From positions 1-47,555 of the forward strand of contig JAFGDZ010000044.1 of assembly GCA_016931855.1 (NCBI GenBank): 47,555 nt of DNA, given 5' to 3'. The position numbers and the translations under genes were made by a program. Origin of the DNA: Bacteroidales bacterium. GTDB lineage: Bacteria > Bacteroidota > Bacteroidia > Bacteroidales > Tenuifilaceae. Below are positions 43,937 to 47,555 of the stretch, one piece after another; positions within the stretch are counted from its first letter, which is position 1; the number at the start of each line of letters is the position of its first letter. Below the pieces are notes generated by a model. That model saw nothing but the letters and a program-made list of their open reading frames with translations, was not told where the DNA came from and made no database searches.

Positions 43937-43948
43937 TCCTTTTAGGAT

Positions 43949-46900
43949 TTAGATGTGCTCGTTCCCTATTTGCTGTAGCAGCGATAGTGCTTCCTGAATA
44001 TTCTTAACATCGTTTGCAACAAGCGACAGCTTATCTTTTCCCTCCTTTAACTTGAACCGCTTGGGATTTTTTTGGATATACCCCAGTATGTGAACAAAAA
44101 GCTGCGAGCGGTAGAATGGCGATAGCTGGTTTGATATAAAGTACGCTATCATTATTTCGTTTTTAAGCACCAGCTTCTCCATACCAAGCGAAATGGCCAG
44201 CCAGCGCAGCCTAACCACATTCATTAGCTCCTGTGCCTGTGGAGGCAAAGCGCCAAACCTATCGGTAAGGTTTGCCTCAAACTTATTGAGCTGCTCGGGA
44301 GTTTGGATACTATCGAGTTCCTTGTATAGCTTCATTCTCTCAGGTATGCTGCTAACGTAGGTATCGGGTAATAGCAACTCCAAGTCGGTTTCGAGGTGGC
44401 AATCGGCATTACCTGGGGTCCACTCCTTGTGCTTATCGGTATCGGGGCTAGCAAAAAGATCCTTAAACTCGGTTTCCTTAAGCTCCTGAATGGCCTCGTC
44501 GAGAATTTTCTGGTAGGTTTCAAAACCTATATCGGCAATAAACCCACTCTGCTCGCCTCCCAACAGGTTGCCAGCTCCCCTAATATCCAGATCCTGCATG
44601 GCAATGCTAAAGCCGCTACCCAGCTCCGAGAACTCCTCAATGGCCTTTAGCCGCCTACGAGCCTCATTGGTAAGCGTCTCCAACGGTGGCGATAGCAAGT
44701 AGCAAAACGCCTTGCGGTTGGAACGACCAACCCTTCCGCGCAGCTGGTGCAAATCGCTAAGCCCAAACATGTGGGCATTGTTAATTATTATGGTGTTGGC
44801 GTTGGGGATATCGAGCCCCGCCTCAATAATTGTTGTTGATATAAGGATGTCGTAATCGCCGCTAATAAACTCAAGCATGGTTTTCTCCAGCTTGGCCGGC
44901 TCCATTTGTCCGTGCGCTATCACGCTCTTGGCCTGCGGGCAAACGCGGCTAATAAGGTTCTGAATCTCAACAATGTTCTGCACCCTATTGTGAACAAAGA
45001 ACACCTGCCCACCACGATTCAATTCATAATCAATGGCCTCCTTAATGATATCGGGAGTAAAAACATGCAGCTCCGTACTTATGGGATGCCTATTGGGTGG
45101 CGGAGTGTTGATAATGGACAAATCCCTTGCTCCCATAAGAGAGAACTGAAGCGTACGCGGAATGGGCGTTGCGGTAAGGGTTAGCGTATCAACGTTTACC
45201 CTAAGATTTTTTAGCTTCTCCTTTGCTGCAACGCCAAACTTTTGCTCCTCATCAACAACAAGAAGGCCCAAATCTTTAAACTTGATTCCCTCCTTTAACA
45301 GGGCATGGGTACCAATAACAATATCTATTTTGCCCTCAGCAAGCTGGTTTAGGGTTTCCTTTTGCTGCTTGGCAGGCTTTAATCGGCTTAAAAAATCAAC
45401 AGTACAAGGAAAATCTTTTAACCGCTGACCAAAAGTGCGGTAATGCTGTAACGCCAAAATGGTTGTGGGAACAAGTACTGCAACCTGCTTATTATCGGCA
45501 ACGGCTTTAAATGCCGCCCTAATGGCAATTTCGGTTTTGCCAAAGCCCACATCGCCGCAAACAAGCCTATCCATGGGGATTTGTCCCTCCATATCCTCCT
45601 TCACGGCCTTTGTTGCCTTCTCCTGATCGGGCGTATCCTCAAAAATGAACGAGGCCTCCAGCTCCTCCTGTAGGTAGGTATCGTGGTTAAAAGCAAAACC
45701 CTTCTCAGCGCGCCGTTTGGCGTAAAGCGCAATAAGATCCTTGGCAATATCCTTAACCTTTTTCTTGGTTGTGGCCTTTAGCTTTTGCCACGCTCCCGAG
45801 CCAAGCTTATTAACCTTGGGCGACTCGGCATCCTTACCCCTGTACTTGCTTATGCGGTGTAGGTTATGGATGTTAACCAGCAGGGTATCGTTATCCTGAT
45901 AAACCAAACGAACGGACTCCTGTATTTTCCCATTAACCTCCATGCGGACTAGGCCGCTAAACACGCCAATTCCGTGGTCGATGTGCACCACATAATCGCC
46001 GGGCTGCAGGTTAACCAGCTCCTGAATGGAAAGCGCATCGCGCTTTGAGAACTCATGCTTTAGCTTGTACTTGTGGAACCTGTCGAAAATTTGGTGATCG
46101 GTGTAAAGGCACGCCTTTAGCGAATGATCTATGTACCCCTCATGTACAGTATTGGCAACGGGAGTAAACTTAACGCTCTGGTTTATTGACGAGAAGATAT
46201 TCTGTAGCCGCTCAAACTGGTTCTTGTTCTCGGCTAGGATGTAAACGGTGTAGCCTCTTACGGCATTATCGGTAATATCCTGCGCCAGCAGCTCAAAGTT
46301 CTTGTTGAACGGGGGTTGTGGTGCTGTTTCAAAGTCTATTTGCAACGAGTGCTTAAGCGCTGGGCGTAGCCCAAACTCAACAATAGGACTATTTTTTATT
46401 GATGATAAAAACTCCTTGCCGCTAGCAAGCGACGATAACGATACCTGAATGGTTTCGGCAGAAAGAGCCGCCGACTGCACCTCGTCCATTTTGGAGGCCA
46501 CAACCGTTGGATCCTTTATCCACACAATGCTATTGCTAGGCAAAGCCTCTGTAATAAGGCAGCGTGGGTGCTCCTCGGTATCGGTTTGCAGATTGGGCAG
46601 AATGGTTACCTCGGAGTGCTTGGCTATGGAGAGCTGCGTTTCCACATCGAAGCTGCGGATAGACTCCACCTCGTCGCCAAAAAAGTCGATACGGTAGGGG
46701 TTTGATGATGTGTACGAGAAAATATCGACAATGGAACCCCTTAATGAGAACTGACCTGGCTCGTAAACAAACTCCACGCGCTCAAAACCGTACTCCAGAA
46801 GCAAATCGGTAATAAACGAGGGCGATATGCGCTCCCCCTCCGTTAGCTGAAGAATGCTCTTCTCCAACCCTCCTACCGTAACAATTTTCTCAACCAGCGC

Positions 46901-47305
46901 CTCGGGATAGGTAACAATGGCAACCGATGTGGCTGGGGTAACCGAGAGCTTTTGCACAAGGCTAAGCACATCGGTACGCTGAATAACGGCATCGGGAAGG
47001 GTTTGCCCATACTGAATGGCGCGCTTGTACGACGAAGGGAAAAAGAAAACGCGGCTATCGGTTAGGATGTTGGCCAAATCGCTGTAAAGGTAGGCTGCAT
47101 CCTCCTTGTCGTTTGCAACAACTAGGTGCGGCACAGCGGTTTGCTCCATAACAGCAGCCAGAACAAAGGCCTTTGACGAACCCGAAAGCCCCTTAATAAA
47201 GGTAACTGGCTCCGAAGAGCCAAGCTCCTGAACTAACCGTAAAACGTTGTTATCGCGTAGGTACGCCTCCTTAAGCTGCGAGATATCAAAACTACCCTGA
47301 TCCAT
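43949..47305 (-). CDS. mfd: Transcription-repair coupling factor
   Basis: 1118 residues, a usual length. It removes stalled RNA polymerase from DNA damage and recruits UvrA. Domains in order: UvrB-like N-terminal region (about 1-330); the RNA-polymerase-interacting domain with GDYVVHIDHGIGVF at about 435-450; the translocase with Walker A VCGDVGFGKTEIA, DEEQ box LLVVDEEQKFGV, TATPIPRTLQ, and helicase motifs V-VI (TIIEAGLDIPNANT; QLRGRVGRSNRKA); and a TRCF C-terminal domain at about 985-1075. It is the first gene of a run of minus-strand genes to lptC. A minus-strand -7 box lies about 20 bp upstream. Confidence 0.97.
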   Translation of the reverse strand: MDQGSFDISQLKEAYLRDNNVLRLVQELGSSEPVTFIKGLSGSSKAFVLAAVMEQTAVPHLVVANDKEDAAYLYSDLANILTDSRVFFFPSSYKRAIQYGQTLPDAVIQRTDVLSLVQKLSVTPATSVAIVTYPEALVEKIVTVGGLEKSILQLTEGERISPSFITDLLLEYGFERVEFVYEPGQFSLRGSIVDIFSYTSSNPYRIDFFGDEVESIRSFDVETQLSIAKHSEVTILPNLQTDTEEHPRCLITEALPSNSIVWIKDPTVVASKMDEVQSAALSAETIQVSLSSLASGKEFLSSIKNSPIVEFGLRPALKHSLQIDFETAPQPPFNKNFELLAQDITDNAVRGYTVYILAENKNQFERLQNIFSSINQSVKFTPVANTVHEGYIDHSLKACLYTDHQIFDRFHKYKLKHEFSKRDALSIQELVNLQPGDYVVHIDHGIGVFSGLVRMEVNGKIQESVRLVYQDNDTLLVNIHNLHRISKYRGKDAESPKVNKLGSGAWQKLKATTKKKVKDIAKDLIALYAKRRAEKGFAFNHDTYLQEELEASFIFEDTPDQEKATKAVKEDMEGQIPMDRLVCGDVGFGKTEIAIRAAFKAVADNKQVAVLVPTTILALQHYRTFGQRLKDFPCTVDFLSRLKPAKQQKETLNQLAEGKIDIVIGTHALLKEGIKFKDLGLLVVDEEQKFGVAAKEKLKNLRVNVDTLTLTATPIPRTLQFSLMGARDLSIINTPPPNRHPISTELHVFTPDIIKEAIDYELNRGGQVFFVHNRVQNIVEIQNLISRVCPQAKSVIAHGQMEPAKLEKTMLEFISGDYDILISTTIIEAGLDIPNANTIIINNAHMFGLSDLHQLRGRVGRSNRKAFCYLLSPPLETLTNEARRRLKAIEEFSELGSGFSIAMQDLDIRGAGNLLGGEQSGFIADIGFETYQKILDEAIQELKETEFKDLFASPDTDKHKEWTPGNADCHLETDLELLLPDTYVSSIPERMKLYKELDSIQTPEQLNKFEANLTDRFGALPPQAQELMNVVRLRWLAISLGMEKLVLKNEIMIAYFISNQLSPFYRSQLFVHILGYIQKNPKRFKLKEGKDKLSLVANDVKNIQEALSLLQQIGNEHI

Positions 47306-47326
47306 TCCTTAATTGTTGAAGACTAG

Positions 47327-47334
47327 CAAAGGTA
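47327..47334 (-). promoter_or_regulatory. Putative -7 box of mfd
   Basis: The minus strand reads TACCTTTG, a perfect TAnnTTTG, 22 bp upstream of the mfd ATG. Transcription would begin about 15 bp before the start codon. No -33 element at normal distance is clear. Confidence 0.5.
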
Positions 47335-47501
47335 AAAGTTCTTGCCAAAAAGTAGCTATAGGTTTCGCTAACAAGTGTTAAGGATTTTGGGGTAATGGGG
47401 TGGTAATGTTAAAAATGCGAAAGGAGAGGCAGGTTAATACTTATAATTTATTCTACGGAATAAAAAAATAAATGCATACTCAATATTTCACCTAGAAACA
47501 C

Positions 47502-47509
47502 TATTTTTG
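47502..47509 (+). promoter_or_regulatory. Putative -7 box of the gene starting at the right edge
   Basis: TATTTTTG matches TAnnTTTG and lies 26 bp before an ATG at 47536, in a gap divergent to mfd. Confidence 0.5.
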
Positions 47510-47535
47510 CTGCATATCACTGAAAACCAAACTGT

Positions 47536-47555
47536 ATGAATCTTTTAAATTTTTC
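47536..47555 (+). CDS. Start of a gene cut by the window edge
   Basis: ATG followed by an open frame (MNLLNF) to the last base. A -7 box lies a suitable distance upstream. Too short to identify. Confidence 0.35.

Noticed and set aside
1-47555. tRNA or rRNA genes
   Set aside because: No TPsiC-like GTTCRAnYC with an acceptor stem and no rRNA-like stretch was noticed in any gap; a covariance search would be needed to be certain.

Overview
The window looks like a chromosomal segment of a Bacteroidota bacterium, most likely of the Bacteroidales or a related anaerobic/marine lineage. This rests on gene content and order (rlmH / DUF4783 / nadC / YihY; mfd / coaX / outer-membrane protein / TPR / lptC / CNNM protein / PpiD-like isomerase), on promoter -7 boxes of the TAnnTTTG type, on the rarity of strong Shine-Dalgarno sequences, and on an ECF sigma / membrane-anchored barrel gene pair. 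I cannot name the genus. No rRNA, tRNA, CRISPR array or insertion sequence was seen.

Layout. Positions 1-2133 hold an AT-rich PIF1-type helicase gene, probably acquired. A glycosyltransferase and rmuC follow (minus strand, 2134-4563). A 0.5-kb divergent region leads to a plus-strand pair encoding a RIC/hemerythrin-like di-iron protein and a LuxR-type regulator with a degenerate receiver (5.1-6.4 kb). Then comes a three-gene exported cluster ending at a strong terminator: an LPP20-like lipoprotein, a secreted caspase-fold protein and a periplasmic coiled-coil protein (6.6-10.25 kb). A gap with heptameric tandem repeats precedes a POT-family transporter (10.65-11.94 kb). An overlapping NtrY-like kinase / metallo-beta-lactamase pair and rlmH run on the minus strand (12.0-17.0 kb).

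From 17.1 kb a tandem repeat, a -7 box and a multi-hairpin leader with a six-codon ORF precede DUF4783, nadC, a YihY/BrkB protein and pdxH on the plus strand. Glutamine synthetase and valS are on the minus strand (20.6-25.0 kb). Positions 25.2-31.8 kb are an accessory-looking plus-strand stretch: a small monooxygenase, a small membrane protein, a second LuxR-type regulator, an unknown 115-aa protein, a ComEC-like metallohydrolase placed just behind a terminator hairpin, an unknown membrane protein and a CHASE4 hybrid histidine kinase. Positions 31.8-35.8 kb carry a pentapeptide-repeat protein, an unknown protein, and a lipoprotein / ECF sigma / TM-plus-barrel locus.

The right end (36.0-47.3 kb) is a minus-strand envelope and housekeeping block: mfd, coaX, an outer-membrane protein, a TPR protein, lptC, a terminator, then a small membrane protein with a CNNM/CBS protein, and a PpiD-like chaperone. 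A new plus-strand gene begins at the right edge. The most unusual items are the exported caspase cluster, the structured leader before DUF4783/nadC, the terminator-gated metallohydrolase pair and the sigma-linked fusion of an inner-membrane anchor to a barrel.
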